Assembly: GCF_020782115.1 (NCBI RefSeq)
Contig: NZ_JAJGMW010000010.1
Location: forward strand, 82,357 to 146,356
DNA: 64,000 nt
Source of the DNA: Leeuwenhoekiella parthenopeia
GTDB taxonomy: Bacteria; Bacteroidota; Bacteroidia; Flavobacteriales; Flavobacteriaceae
Direction of reading: 5' to 3'
In this document: positions 29,039-38,858 of the stretch, in pieces
Layout of the letters: each line of letters begins with the position of its first letter
Numbering within the stretch: position 1 is the first letter of the stretch
The notes under the pieces: model-generated
Database searches by the model: none
Told to the model about the DNA's origin: nothing
Seen by the model: only the letters and a program-made list of their open reading frames with translations
Translations under genes and position numbers: made by a program

Positions 29039-30805
29039 TTGAACGACACTTCAGCAAAATCTAAGTTCCTCAAAACGATTTACCGTACAGCTTTTATACT
29101 GAGCCTGATTGGTGTTTTTGCTTTTATCATCGACTTTGGTTACGAACAGTCTTCAACCATACAGCGGGCGCTCAATGCTTTTTACCTGATTATTCTGTTT
29201 ATTGGTATTGGGGCCACACTTACGCGGTATTTTGCCGAACACATCAAACGCAGCAGGCAGGTGGTCTTGTTTGATTATGCCAGTATTGCTGTTACCATCT
29301 ACATCATTGCCATACATTTTCTGGGCCAGGAAGCTAACCGGCATCTCGATTTCCTATACAACGACAACTGGATCAAAGTAGCGATTTTACTCACGTTTAT
29401 ACGGGAATTTGCCGAGCAAAAAGTTTCCTATAAAAAAAGTGCGCTAAACCCGGCTCAGCTCTTTATTGTAAGCTTTTTGGGAATCATTGTACTGGGTGCA
29501 TTTTTACTGATGCTTCCCAATGCTACCTACGAGGGAATCAGTTTTCTGGATGCCTTGTTTACCTCAACCAGTGCCGTTTGCGTAACCGGTTTGATTGTGG
29601 TAGATACCGGAAGCTATTTTACAGCCTTTGGTCAAAATATCATCGTTTTTCTTATTCAGCTTGGCGGACTGGGCATTCTTACTTTTGCCAGTTACTTCAG
29701 CTACTTTTTTAAAGGCGTTTCTTCCTTTGAGAATCAGGTGATGCTGAGTGATATGAACAATTCCAAGAAAATTGGCGAGGTTTTTTCAACGCTGAAACGC
29801 ATTCTGGCCATTACTTTTTCTATCGAAATTGTAGGCGCATTTCTCATTTTTTTAAGCCTAAAGGCGAAAGTGCTTCCCGAATTGGGTGACCGCATCGCTT
29901 TTTCTATTTTCCACTCGGTTTCCGCTTTTTGCAACGCCGGGTTTTCAACCTTATCAAACGGTATTTACGACATCAACTACCGCTATAACTACGGCTTGCA
30001 GCTCACGTTAATCGCGCTGTTTGTCTTTGGCGGACTCGGTTTCCCCATTGTGATCAACGTTTTGCGGTATTTGAAATATAAAATCATCAAACCCCTTTCA
30101 GACCGGGATCACGAGATTGTTTACAAGCCATGGTTGCTTAGTCTAAGCAGTCGCATAACGCTTATAACCACCAGCAGTCTTTTGCTTATCGGTACCGTTT
30201 TGGTCTACATCAACGAATACTCCAACACGCTTGCAGAGCACAACGGTTTTGGGAAAGTGGTAACTGCGCTATTTGGTGCCGCGACCCCGCGTACAGCAGG
30301 TTTCAATACGGTAGATATGAATCAGCTTCACTTTTCTACCCTGATGCTTATCTTTTTATTGATGTGGGTGGGAGCCTCACCCGCTTCAACCGGAGGGGGT
30401 ATTAAAACCAGCACCTTTGCCATCGCGACTCTTAACTTTTTCAGCCTTGCTAAAGGAAAAACCCGCATCGAGGTGTACCGCCGCGAGATTGCAGAAATTT
30501 CGGTACGCCGGGCGTTTGCTATTATTTCGCTTTCTTTGGTTGTCATCGGGTTTGCGGTGATCGCGATTTCGAGTTTCGATTCCCAAAAAACGCTGCTCAG
30601 CATTGCTTTTGAATGCTTTTCGGCTTACAGTACGGTAGGACTCAGTCTGGGTATTACTTCAAGTCTTTCGGCAGCAAGCAAAGGAGTGATTATTGCGGTT
30701 ATGTTTATAGGAAGAGTAAGTATGCTTACCCTGATGATCGCATTATTTAGAAAAGTAAAACAACAGGCATACCGCTATCCTACCGAAGAAATTTTAATCA
30801 ATTAA
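29039..30805 (+). CDS. KtrB/TrkH-type K+ transporter, membrane subunit
   Basis: 588 residues from a TTG at 29039; the nearby ATG at 29028 runs into a stop at once. About 150 N-terminal residues with extra helices precede the four M1-P-M2 repeats (LLMLPNATYEGISFLDALFTSTSAVCVTGL and similar). The selectivity-loop pieces TSAVCVTGL, AFCNAGFSTL, ATPRTAGFNTV and AYSTVGLSLG are recognisable. It moves K+ across the inner membrane, gated by the KtrA ring encoded 11 bases downstream. Confidence 0.88.
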   Translation: MNDTSAKSKFLKTIYRTAFILSLIGVFAFIIDFGYEQSSTIQRALNAFYLIILFIGIGATLTRYFAEHIKRSRQVVLFDYASIAVTIYIIAIHFLGQEANRHLDFLYNDNWIKVAILLTFIREFAEQKVSYKKSALNPAQLFIVSFLGIIVLGAFLLMLPNATYEGISFLDALFTSTSAVCVTGLIVVDTGSYFTAFGQNIIVFLIQLGGLGILTFASYFSYFFKGVSSFENQVMLSDMNNSKKIGEVFSTLKRILAITFSIEIVGAFLIFLSLKAKVLPELGDRIAFSIFHSVSAFCNAGFSTLSNGIYDINYRYNYGLQLTLIALFVFGGLGFPIVINVLRYLKYKIIKPLSDRDHEIVYKPWLLSLSSRITLITTSSLLLIGTVLVYINEYSNTLAEHNGFGKVVTALFGAATPRTAGFNTVDMNQLHFSTLMLIFLLMWVGASPASTGGGIKTSTFAIATLNFFSLAKGKTRIEVYRREIAEISVRRAFAIISLSLVVIGFAVIAISSFDSQKTLLSIAFECFSAYSTVGLSLGITSSLSAASKGVIIAVMFIGRVSMLTLMIALFRKVKQQAYRYPTEEILIN

Positions 30806-30816
30806 GACATTCGTTT

Positions 30817-31503
30817 ATGAAATACATCATTATAGGACTTGGTAGTTTTGGAGCCTCTTTGGCCGAAAAACTCACAGCACAGGGCAATGAAGTTATAGGT
30901 ATTGACATCAATATGCAGAAGGTAGAGGCGATGAAAGAAAAAATATCCCATACCATTTGCCTCGATGCGACAGACGAACATACCGTAAACGGATTGCCTC
31001 TTAAAGATACCGACATTGTAATTGTGGCGATTGGCGAAAATCAGGGAACCAATGTAATGGTAAGTGCCCTGCTCAAAAACCTGAAAGTGAAAAAACTCAT
31101 CAGCCGGGCCGTAAACAACCTGCACGAAAATGTACTGAATGCCATTGGGGTTGATGAAATCGTGCACCCGGAGCAGGAAAGTGCCGAGCGCTGGGCCAAA
31201 AAGTTATGTATGCACGGCGTGGTAGACTCGTTTGAGCTAAATGATTATTTCAGTATTGTTGAAGTAAAACTGCCCAGAAAGTATGAGAATAAGACGGTTG
31301 AAGATGTTCAATTTAGAGAACGTTATAACCTGCTGGTACTTACCACGCTCAAAAATGCGCAGGTTGATACCAATGTAGGCAAAACCAAAACCATCGTAGA
31401 TGTGCAAAGTGTTGCCACGCCTCATCTGCTGCTCGAAAAAGACGATATTTTAGTCTTGTACGGGTCTAATAAGGATATTAAAAAATTCATAAGCGCCTCT
31501 TAG
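30817..31503 (+). CDS. KtrA/TrkA-type regulatory subunit of K+ uptake (RCK domains)
   Basis: 228 residues. The Rossmann start MKYIIIGLGSFGASLAEKL binds a nucleotide, and the region to about residue 140 is an RCK-N domain. The C-terminal part (KTIVDVQSVATPHLLLEKDDILVLYG) is RCK-C. It forms the cytosolic gating ring of the KtrB protein encoded just upstream. It ends one base before the convergent barrel-protein gene. Confidence 0.9.
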   Translation: MKYIIIGLGSFGASLAEKLTAQGNEVIGIDINMQKVEAMKEKISHTICLDATDEHTVNGLPLKDTDIVIVAIGENQGTNVMVSALLKNLKVKKLISRAVNNLHENVLNAIGVDEIVHPEQESAERWAKKLCMHGVVDSFELNDYFSIVEVKLPRKYENKTVEDVQFRERYNLLVLTTLKNAQVDTNVGKTKTIVDVQSVATPHLLLEKDDILVLYGSNKDIKKFISAS

Positions 31504-31504
31504 A

Positions 31505-32284
31505 TTAAAACAAGGTTACAGCCACTTCAATCGCACCGTATTCCTGCTCGGGATTCCACATCGCTGTTGCGGCAAAGGGTAAGCTGAATTTCTTAAGCAC
31601 CATAACTTCTTTGGTATAAATTACTCCAAGATTGGTCACATTGGGTTTGTCCCCATAGAAATGAGACGCGCTTTTAAACGAGAATGCACCACCCGCAAAC
31701 GCACTGATTGACCAGTACCTCTTCTGAATGAGTTTATAGCTGGCCTCTACGTAATTGGAAAAAGCATTCCGTAGGTTTCCGGAATCTGTTACATAAATAT
31801 CCCTACCCTGAACGATGGTACTCCACGAAAGTTTGAGCGGTACAGACTTAAACTGATAACCCAGGGTTACATCTATAAAATGAGAGGTAGTGCTTCGATC
31901 GTAGTCAAAAATGTCTGCATCAGGAAAATCACTGGAATTGTTAATATCCCAGACCGAAAGTGAAAAACCCCGATACGAGTACGACGCATAATAATCAAAC
32001 TCGGTATAGTATCCGGTCACACCTGCACCACCCCATAAGCCTGCTTTAAAACGACCGTCTTTTGACGTATAGTTGAGATCGACATCAACTACAGGCGCAT
32101 CGGTTACCCGCAGACCTTTCCATAAATGCATGGTTTTTACCCGGACGTTAAAGTCAAAAGCCTGCTGTTCCTGAGCCGTTGAATCTGCGATTTCCAGTTG
32201 AGATGAGCGTACGTCTTCCTGAGCCTCCAGCTGCTGGAATGCCATAAAGCACACCAGCGCGAGGGCTGTGTTTAAAAATTTCAT
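31505..32284 (-). CDS. Putative outer-membrane beta-barrel protein of the glycerol operon
   Basis: 259 residues with signal peptide MKFLNTALALVCFMAFQQLEAQ. The body is built of alternating amphipathic strands rich in Tyr/Phe/Trp (YYASYSYRGFSLSVWDI, HFIDVTLGYQF, LSWSTI) and ends in a terminal aromatic (EVAVTLF), as outer-membrane barrels do. No family recognised. It follows glpF by 18 bases, so a porin-like role for glycerol or glycerophosphodiesters is plausible but unproven. Confidence 0.6.
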   Translation of the reverse strand: MKFLNTALALVCFMAFQQLEAQEDVRSSQLEIADSTAQEQQAFDFNVRVKTMHLWKGLRVTDAPVVDVDLNYTSKDGRFKAGLWGGAGVTGYYTEFDYYASYSYRGFSLSVWDINNSSDFPDADIFDYDRSTTSHFIDVTLGYQFKSVPLKLSWSTIVQGRDIYVTDSGNLRNAFSNYVEASYKLIQKRYWSISAFAGGAFSFKSASHFYGDKPNVTNLGVIYTKEVMVLKKFSLPFAATAMWNPEQEYGAIEVAVTLF

Positions 32285-32302
32285 AATGGTGTTTTCGATT
32301 AT

Positions 32303-33061
32303 TTAATTTAAAGCGAGGTAAAGCAGGGCCGCCAGGACGGCACCTATTATGGGGCCTAAAAGAGGAATCCAGGCATAACTCCAGCCGCTGTCTGTTTTGC
32401 CTTTAATGGGCAATAATGCGTGTACAATACGAGGTCCCAAATCCCGTGCGGGATTGATCGCATATCCTGTAGTTCCTCCTAAAGAGAGACCTATTCCCCA
32501 TACGACAAAGGCTACCGGGATGGCTCCTATAGAACCCAATCCCACTTTTGTCCCTGTACCATCGTTAATTTCGGCACCAGAGAAATAGAAAACACAAAAT
32601 ATAAGTACGAAAGTACCAATGATCTCACTGATGATGTTTCTAAAGTTATTGGGGATTGCGGGATCTGTACAGAATACAGCGCGCTTAAGCCCCGCATCTT
32701 CGGTGGCGTCAAAATGGTCTTTATACATCAGGTAAACCAATGCAGACCCGATCATGGCTCCTATAAATTCTGCAGCGATATAAGCAGGAACATCTTCCCA
32801 CGGAAAGAGCCCTCCAATTGCTAACCCCAGAGTAACTGCCGGATTTAAATGTGCCCCGCTGTAAGGCCCGGCAACCACCACGCCTACAAAAACAGCAAGG
32901 CCCCAGGCCGTGGTAATTGTCATCCAGCCACCGCCGTGTCCTTTGGTTTTACTTAAAATATCGTTTGCAACAATTCCTCCTCCTAAAAGAATGAGTAAGC
33001 CTGTGCCAATAATTTCTGCTACGAAAGGTGTCATAAACTCGGGTATTATAGGGTTGTCCAA
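32303..33061 (-). CDS. glpF: Glycerol uptake facilitator (MIP/aquaglyceroporin)
   Basis: 252 residues with six helices and both pore motifs: NPA in [10 protein letters not shown] and NPA in [12 protein letters not shown]. The Asp directly after the second NPAR is typical of glycerol-conducting members rather than strict aquaporins. It overlaps the 3' end of glpK by 16 bases, marking a tight operon. It passes glycerol across the inner membrane for phosphorylation by GlpK. Confidence 0.93.
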   Translation of the reverse strand: MDNPIIPEFMTPFVAEIIGTGLLILLGGGIVANDILSKTKGHGGGWMTITTAWGLAVFVGVVVAGPYSGAHLNPAVTLGLAIGGLFPWEDVPAYIAAEFIGAMIGSALVYLMYKDHFDATEDAGLKRAVFCTDPAIPNNFRNIISEIIGTFVLIFCVFYFSGAEINDGTGTKVGLGSIGAIPVAFVVWGIGLSLGGTTGYAINPARDLGPRIVHALLPIKGKTDSGWSYAWIPLLGPIIGAVLAALLYLALN

Positions 33062-34539
33062 TATTCTAACGCCTTAATTGCGCGATACCATCCTTTAATA
33101 CCTTCCTCGACAGCAGACCTGTCTTTCTCCGGGTTGAAACGTTTTTCTTCCTGCCACATTTCTTCAATTTCTTCCTGGCTTTTCCAGAATCCCACTGCGA
33201 GTCCTGCAAGATAGGCCGCACCTAATGCAGTGGTTTCTGTAATTTTAGGTCGTATGGTAATAGAGTCTAAAACATCTGCCTGAAACTGCATCAGGGTATC
33301 GTTGATAGAAGCACCACCGTCAACGCGCAATTCTTTAATTTCTATATCCGAATCGGCGTGCATGGCTTTAAGAATGTCCATCGTCTGGTAAGCGATTGCC
33401 TCAATAGAAGCTCTGGCAATGTGCGCGTCTGTTGTGCCGCGGGTAATCCCAAAGATGGTTCCTTTTCCTTTTTGGTTCCAATAGGGCGCTCCCAATCCCG
33501 CAAATGCCGGAATAAAATAAACGCCATCTGTAGAATCTACCGAAGCCGCTAATTTTTCGACGTGATTCGATTTTTTAATAATCCCAAGACCATCACGCAA
33601 CCACTGTACAACCGCCCCTCCAATGAAAATACTTCCTTCCAGAGCATATTCGGTTTTACCGTTAATACGCCATGCAACTGTTGTAAGCAGGTTATTTTTA
33701 GATAAGATAGGCTTGTCACCAATATTCATAAGCATAAAGCAACCGGTGCCGTAGGTGCTTTTTACCATACCTTTTTTGGTACACATCTGACCAAAAAGAG
33801 CGGCCATCTGGTCTCCTGCGATACCTGCAATTGGGATTTTGGAAGCAAACACCGTAGTTTTTGTATGACCGTATATTTCACTGGAATCCTTCACCTCGGG
33901 AAGCATGCTTTTTGGGATATCAAAAAGTTCGAGAAGTTCATCATCCCAGTCCATCGTATTGATGTTATACAACAAAGTTCTACACGCATTGGTAACGTCT
34001 GTAACGTGCAATTCACCTTTGGTGAAATTCCAAATCAACCAGGTATCAATGGTTCCCAGAACCAGATCTCCGGCTTCCGCTTTTTCGCGGGCACCTTCTA
34101 CATTATCCAGAATCCATTTTACTTTGGTTCCCGAAAAATAAGAATCAATTACCAGCCCTGTTTTCTCCTGGATCATTTCGGCTTTGCCGCTTTCCTTCAG
34201 TTCATCGCAATAATCTGCTGTACGTTTATCCTGCCATACAATCGCATTATAAATCGCTTTGCCGGTGTTTCGGTCCCAAACTACCACCGTTTCCCGCTGA
34301 TTGGTAATCCCAATCCCGGCTATATTTTTTCCATTTAAACCTTCAGAAACCGTTGCTTCTGCGGCTACCCCTGCCTGTGTGGACCAAATTTCCTGAGGAT
34401 CGTGTTCTACCCAGCCCGGTTTCGGGAAATACTGTTTAAACTCCTTTTGAGCAATTGAAACAATGCTTCCGCTTTTATCGAAAACGATTGCGCGAGAACT
34501 TGTAGTTCCCTGATCTAAGGCTAAAATATACTGGTCCAT
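33046..34539 (-). CDS. glpK: Glycerol kinase
   Basis: 497 residues, the standard length. FGGY kinase motifs include the N-terminal [24 protein letters not shown] and the C-terminal ATP site [15 protein letters not shown]. It converts glycerol to sn-glycerol-3-phosphate. Gene order on the minus strand is glpD, glpK, glpF, barrel protein. A palindromic repeat lies between glpD and glpK. Confidence 0.95.
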   Translation of the reverse strand: MDQYILALDQGTTSSRAIVFDKSGSIVSIAQKEFKQYFPKPGWVEHDPQEIWSTQAGVAAEATVSEGLNGKNIAGIGITNQRETVVVWDRNTGKAIYNAIVWQDKRTADYCDELKESGKAEMIQEKTGLVIDSYFSGTKVKWILDNVEGAREKAEAGDLVLGTIDTWLIWNFTKGELHVTDVTNACRTLLYNINTMDWDDELLELFDIPKSMLPEVKDSSEIYGHTKTTVFASKIPIAGIAGDQMAALFGQMCTKKGMVKSTYGTGCFMLMNIGDKPILSKNNLLTTVAWRINGKTEYALEGSIFIGGAVVQWLRDGLGIIKKSNHVEKLAASVDSTDGVYFIPAFAGLGAPYWNQKGKGTIFGITRGTTDAHIARASIEAIAYQTMDILKAMHADSDIEIKELRVDGGASINDTLMQFQADVLDSITIRPKITETTALGAAYLAGLAVGFWKSQEEIEEMWQEEKRFNPEKDRSAVEEGIKGWYRAIKALEYWTTL

Positions 34540-34561
34540 TTAATTAGGTTTTTAGGTTAAA

Positions 34562-34691
34562 GAGGCTGTCTAAAAAGTCTTAGCAACTTGAGTTTTCAGA
34601 TTTAACCTGTCGAAACTGATTCTGACAATCAGTAAGTTGAATATATTTCGACAAGCTCAACTTGACATGGCCTTACTTTTTAGACAACCTC
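34562..34691. repeat. Palindromic intergenic repeat between glpD and glpK
   Basis: The outer arms GAGGCTGTCTAAAAAGT and ACTTTTTAGACAACCTC pair with one mismatch over about 17 bp. Inner pieces (TGTCGAAA / TTTCGACA) can extend the fold, and the TTTCGACAAGCTCAACTTGACA-like core resembles repeats I recall as dispersed in many Bacteroidota genomes. No ORF. It could act as an intra-operon attenuator or RNA stabiliser, or be a REP/MITE-like mobile repeat. Confidence 0.6.
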
Positions 34692-34706
34692 ATATATTGG
34701 TTTTAT

Positions 34707-36302
34707 TTATGCGGTTACGGTATTGCTTTCAATACAATAGTGGTTGGCCAATTTTGTGAATTTATCTACCTGTTCTATCCTCCAGGCTTCGTCACGATTT
34801 AATTCTTTGGCTAAAATCTGTGCTACTTCCGGGGTCATATCTATTGCTGCGTGAGCATCTAAAAACAAGGCTCTTACCCGTCTCGCCAACACATCATCTA
34901 CCGTACGGGCCATCTCATATCGGGCTGCCCAAACCACCTCTGCTTTTAGAAATGGCAATCTTGGGTGTAATTTTTCACCGAGTGAGGCATCTTCTTTAAT
35001 CAGATCTGCGATACCTTTTTGATCTGTACCGTAAATGTATTTGTGATCGTTGCGGTCTTCCGTGGGTTTTGCTCCGTGAATTTTTAAATCTTTGGTCCTG
35101 CAGGGTTGCTTCGGAAGTCTTTTTAAAGAAATTGCTTTGTCTATAGTGTCTTGAGCCATCCGTCTGTAGGTCGTCCACTTACCACCTGTGATGGTTAGCA
35201 ATCCTGATTCTGAAACGATTACTTTATGACTACGCGAGATTTCTTTGGTCTTTTCTGAAGAATCTTTTGGCGCTGCCAGCGGGCGTAATCCGGCATAGAT
35301 ACTACGTACATCTGCACGCGTTACTTTTTTATCCAGATAATTATTGAAGGTTTGCAGAATGAATTCAATCTCCTGTTCCTGAGCCTGAGGTTCCAGACTG
35401 TGATCATCCAGATTGGTATCTGTCGTACCTACGATTACTTTATCGTGCCAGGGGACAGCAAATAATACCCTGCCGTCGTCTGTCTTAGGAATCATTATGG
35501 CATCTTCGCCGGGCAAAAAGGATTTATCAAAAACCAGATGCACACCCTGACTGGGAACAATAGATTTACGTGCATCTTTATTCTGCATTTTTAAAATTTC
35601 ATCAGAAAATACTCCGGTTGCGTTAATAACCAGATTGGCGTCAAATGAATAACTGGTATTCGTCTCGGCATCGAGGGCCTCTACTCCGGTGATTTTTCCG
35701 GAAGTATCCTGGGCTAAATCTGTAACCTTAAAATGATTGAGCAAGGTTGCCCCCTGTTCTATAGCGGTTTGTGCAAGGTTCACTGCCAGTCTGGAATCAT
35801 CAAACTGACCATCTTTATAAACCACACCACCGTATAAACCTTTCTGGCGCAGCGTAGAGAGTCGCTCAACCGTATTGGTTTTATTGATGTGGGTAGATTT
35901 ACCCAAACTTAATTTTCCGGCTAAAAAATCATAAGCCTTTAAACCAATTGTGTAATAAATACCTTCCCACCAGCGGTAGTTAGGAATCACAAAACTTTGA
36001 TTTTTAACCAAATGCGGTGCGTTTTTCTCAAGCAAACCACGTTCGTGCAGCGCTTCGCGTACCAGATCAATATTTCCCTGAGCCAGGTAACGCACCCCAC
36101 CGTGCACTAATTTTGTACTACGGCTCGAAGTACCCTTGGCGTAGTCTACCTGTTCCAGCAATAAGGTTTTATAGCCACGGGTTGCGCTGTCAACAGCAAC
36201 ACCAAGTCCACTGGCACCACCACCTATTACAATTACATCCCATTTTTTTACGCCGGGAAGCTGACTGATAAGTTGCTCTCTATTAAAAATATTGGTTTTC
36301 AT
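34707..36302 (-). CDS. glpD: Glycerol-3-phosphate dehydrogenase (FAD)
   Basis: 531 residues. The FAD-binding N-terminus (DVIVIGGGASGLGVAVDSAT), the family segment TSSRSTKLVHGGVRYL, and TGGKWTTYRRMAQD near residue 380 identify GlpD. The C-terminal DAO-C domain is present. It oxidises glycerol-3-phosphate to dihydroxyacetone phosphate, passing electrons to the quinone pool at the membrane. It diverges from the DeoR regulator across a promoter with repeated TTTCGTT boxes. Confidence 0.94.
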   Translation of the reverse strand: MKTNIFNREQLISQLPGVKKWDVIVIGGGASGLGVAVDSATRGYKTLLLEQVDYAKGTSSRSTKLVHGGVRYLAQGNIDLVREALHERGLLEKNAPHLVKNQSFVIPNYRWWEGIYYTIGLKAYDFLAGKLSLGKSTHINKTNTVERLSTLRQKGLYGGVVYKDGQFDDSRLAVNLAQTAIEQGATLLNHFKVTDLAQDTSGKITGVEALDAETNTSYSFDANLVINATGVFSDEILKMQNKDARKSIVPSQGVHLVFDKSFLPGEDAIMIPKTDDGRVLFAVPWHDKVIVGTTDTNLDDHSLEPQAQEQEIEFILQTFNNYLDKKVTRADVRSIYAGLRPLAAPKDSSEKTKEISRSHKVIVSESGLLTITGGKWTTYRRMAQDTIDKAISLKRLPKQPCRTKDLKIHGAKPTEDRNDHKYIYGTDQKGIADLIKEDASLGEKLHPRLPFLKAEVVWAARYEMARTVDDVLARRVRALFLDAHAAIDMTPEVAQILAKELNRDEAWRIEQVDKFTKLANHYCIESNTVTA

Positions 36303-36362
36303 TTGGTTTTCAAGTATTACTAATTACACACAAACTTATAAAAAATGAAATTAAACGATTAT

Positions 36363-36421
36363 AAACGAAAGTTAAATTTTCGTTTAAATTTAAATTACAC
36401 GTATTTCGATTAAAAACGAAA
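36363..36421. promoter_or_regulatory. GlpR/DeoR-type operator boxes in the glpD/regulator intergenic region
   Basis: AAACGAAA (36363-36370) is inverted against TTTCGTTT (36378-36385) with a 7-base spacer. A second pair, TTTCG (36404-36408) and AACGAAA (36415-36421), follows. DeoR-family regulators such as GlpR bind repeated TTTCGTT-type boxes, and these lie between the two divergent starts. Binding is inferred. Confidence 0.65.
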
Positions 36422-36506
36422 CTAAAAGAAACTTAGTTTTTAATCCGATACGAACCGCTTATATTTGTGATGCTTAACTAAAATTTTACGCGCGCCCTTC
36501 AGCACT

Positions 36507-37259
36507 ATGGAAAGACATCAGAAAATACTCGATCAATTAAAGACCGAAAAGCATATTAAAGTTACTACGCTTTGCGAACGATTAAATGTTTCTGCCGTAA
36601 CCATACGAAAGGACCTGAAATTATTAGAAGATAAAGGATTGCTTTTTCGCACGCACGGAGGAGCTTCATTAGAAAATCCCTACATAAATGAACGGGATAT
36701 TACCGAAAAGGCCGCAATCTCTGCCACCGAAAAATCCCTAATTGCAGATATGGCCGCAACCCGTATTCAGGAAAACGATTCGATTATCATTGCCAGTGGT
36801 ACAACCGTGCAACAGCTTGCAAAAGTCATTGTACCCAAAGGAAAACTGAATATCATCACCTCTTCACTTCAGGTGACGATTGAGCTGCTCAATCACCGGG
36901 ATATCGATATCATACAGCTGGGTGGAAACATAAGACACCGCTCTGCCTCGGTTACCGGACACTATGCAGAACACATCTTAAATCACATCTCTTCCAACCA
37001 ATTATTTATGGGAGTTGATGGGATAGATCTCGATTTTGGCTGTACCACAACAAATATTGAAGAAGCCATTCTCAATCAAAAAATGATGCAGGCAGCACAA
37101 AAAACCATAATTCTGGCCGATTCAAGTAAATTTGGAAAACGCAGTCTCGCTAAAATTTGCAACCTGGATGAGATAGACGAGATCATTACAGATAAAGATC
37201 TTTCCGAAAACCTGGCAGACCGCATCCAGGAGCTGGGAATAAAATTAACTCTGGTATAA
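36507..37259 (+). CDS. DeoR-family transcriptional regulator, probable glycerol regulator
   Basis: 250 residues. The N-terminal HTH (HIKVTTLCERLNVSAVTIRK) and the DLKLLEDKGLLFRTHGGA signature define DeoR. The C-terminal DeoRC sensor domain (ASGTTVQQLAKVI, ILADSSKFGKRSLAKI) binds a sugar phosphate. Divergent from glpD and flanked by matching boxes, it is probably a GlpR-like repressor responding to glycerol-3-phosphate. Confidence 0.9.
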   Translation: MERHQKILDQLKTEKHIKVTTLCERLNVSAVTIRKDLKLLEDKGLLFRTHGGASLENPYINERDITEKAAISATEKSLIADMAATRIQENDSIIIASGTTVQQLAKVIVPKGKLNIITSSLQVTIELLNHRDIDIIQLGGNIRHRSASVTGHYAEHILNHISSNQLFMGVDGIDLDFGCTTTNIEEAILNQKMMQAAQKTIILADSSKFGKRSLAKICNLDEIDEIITDKDLSENLADRIQELGIKLTLV

Positions 37260-37724
37260 ATAGCTATTCCCCGGAAGCAAGGCTCAAATCCGGTATTTAA
37301 ACAAGGTATTTCATTGAGGTTTCGGCAGGTATTCTATCAGGAACATTGAATTCCCCATCTGGTCTGAGCTCTCCGCGGGATTCAAAAAAAGCACGCAATT
37401 ACAGCATTTATTTGGGTTTGTACCAAAAGTTTACGTTTCAAAAACCGGCCCTTGACGCCTGTTTAGAAGCAACAATACTTTTTTCAAAATCCCTTAAAAC
37501 CAACTCGCCAAAGAAGTTCTCACAAGACCGCTTACCCGGCTTTTCCTGTCCTGAAACAACTTTATCAGCTAGTTCTGCTCCAAATATCTCATGAAGCAGG
37601 GGCGAAATCCCAAAGCAAAAGCCCGACTGGTATCAAACTGAAGAAGCCCTCCATTTTTGATCTCATGGGCGCTTGCTAAAATTATAAACGTTTTTAGTAC
37701 ATTTATAAAAACTAAAACAGAATT
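37260..37724 (-). pseudogene. Gene-free gap with a possible decayed coding remnant
   Basis: No intact gene fits this 465-base gap. On the minus strand, two short frames read like neighbouring pieces of one protein. One contains LLQFDTSRAFALGFRPCFM. The other, in a shifted frame, contains ELADKVVSGQEKPGKR and SCENFFGELVLRDFEKS. That pattern would fit a frameshifted remnant, but I do not recognise the family. The plus-strand ORF at 37346-37594 looks like a shadow. Promoter signals for the GH43 gene should lie at its right end. Confidence 0.25.
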
Positions 37725-38783
37725 ATGCTTCCTTTTACTTCAATTTACCGCAAAGCATTTATGCTAGCTGCAGGTATCCTGACATTTACCTCTTGTGCAA
37801 CCGCTCAAACAAAGGCTGTAGCTTCAGCCAACACCGCTGATAACTGCGAAGAACTGCCTTATATAAACCCCATCGTTCCGCAACGCGCAGACCCTTTTGT
37901 TTACAAAGACAGTGATGGCACTTATTATTTTATCGCTACGGCACCGGAGTATGATCGTATCGAAATCAGAAAATCAAACACCCTAAATGGTTTGGGTACG
38001 GCAGAGCCGAAAGTAATCTGGACCAAGCACGAAACCGGTAAAATGGGCGCTCACATTTGGGCTCCTGAGCTTCATAAAATAGATGGTAAATGGTATGTCT
38101 ATTTTGCGGCAGGCGAAGTAGAAGATGTATGGAAGATACGCATGTTTGCGCTTTCTACAGATGCGGCAGATCCTACCGAAGGAACCTGGAAAGAAGAAGG
38201 CCAGATGACCACCGAACAGGATTCATTCTCTTTAGACGCCACTCCGTTTGAACATAAGGGGAAACGTTATTTAATTTGGGCACAGGCCAAAAGTCCTTAT
38301 GAAGGCACTTCACTCGTTTTAGCTGAGATGGACTCCCCTACCAGCATTACCGGAAAAGAGCTCATCATCACTTATCCCAAATACGACTGGGAGCTTAAAG
38401 GCTACAAGGTAAATGAGGGACCGGCGGTACTCAAACACGCTGATAAAATTTTTATTACGTATTCTGCCAGTGCTACAGATGCCAACTACGCATTAGGTCT
38501 GCTCTGGGTCGATGTAGATTCAGATTTGATGAACCCCGAATCCTGGAATAAATCTGAAACTCCCGTTTTTTATACCAATGCTGAAGTACGGCGTTTTGGC
38601 CCCGGCCATAATTCCTTCACAAAATCTGAAGACGGCAAGAATGATGTACTAATCTACCATGCCCGGGTTTATGAGCAGGTGCGCGGCAACTCCCTTTATG
38701 ATTTTAACCGCCATGCCCGCGCCCGGATCATCGAATGGGATGAGAACGGATTCCCAAATTTCAGACAGGCAGAGCGGGATTAA
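37725..38783 (+). CDS. Glycoside hydrolase family 43 lipoprotein
   Basis: 352 residues with lipoprotein-type signal ending LTFTSC. The five-bladed propeller start QRADPFVYKDSDGTYYFIAT carries the catalytic-base Asp. WAPELHKIDGKWYVYFAAG and KVNEGPAVLKH (general-acid Glu) are GH43 features. GH43 enzymes cleave arabinan, xylan or related side chains; which one is unclear. It is a lone CDS at the surface or periplasm, with no neighbouring polysaccharide locus. Confidence 0.88.
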   Translation: MLPFTSIYRKAFMLAAGILTFTSCATAQTKAVASANTADNCEELPYINPIVPQRADPFVYKDSDGTYYFIATAPEYDRIEIRKSNTLNGLGTAEPKVIWTKHETGKMGAHIWAPELHKIDGKWYVYFAAGEVEDVWKIRMFALSTDAADPTEGTWKEEGQMTTEQDSFSLDATPFEHKGKRYLIWAQAKSPYEGTSLVLAEMDSPTSITGKELIITYPKYDWELKGYKVNEGPAVLKHADKIFITYSASATDANYALGLLWVDVDSDLMNPESWNKSETPVFYTNAEVRRFGPGHNSFTKSEDGKNDVLIYHARVYEQVRGNSLYDFNRHARARIIEWDENGFPNFRQAERD

Positions 38784-38858
38784 TAGCTCAAAATAAACCT
38801 CTGGAAAACCGAGGGCTTTATTTCCTATTTTTGGATTATACCTAAATTTTCGTTCTCG

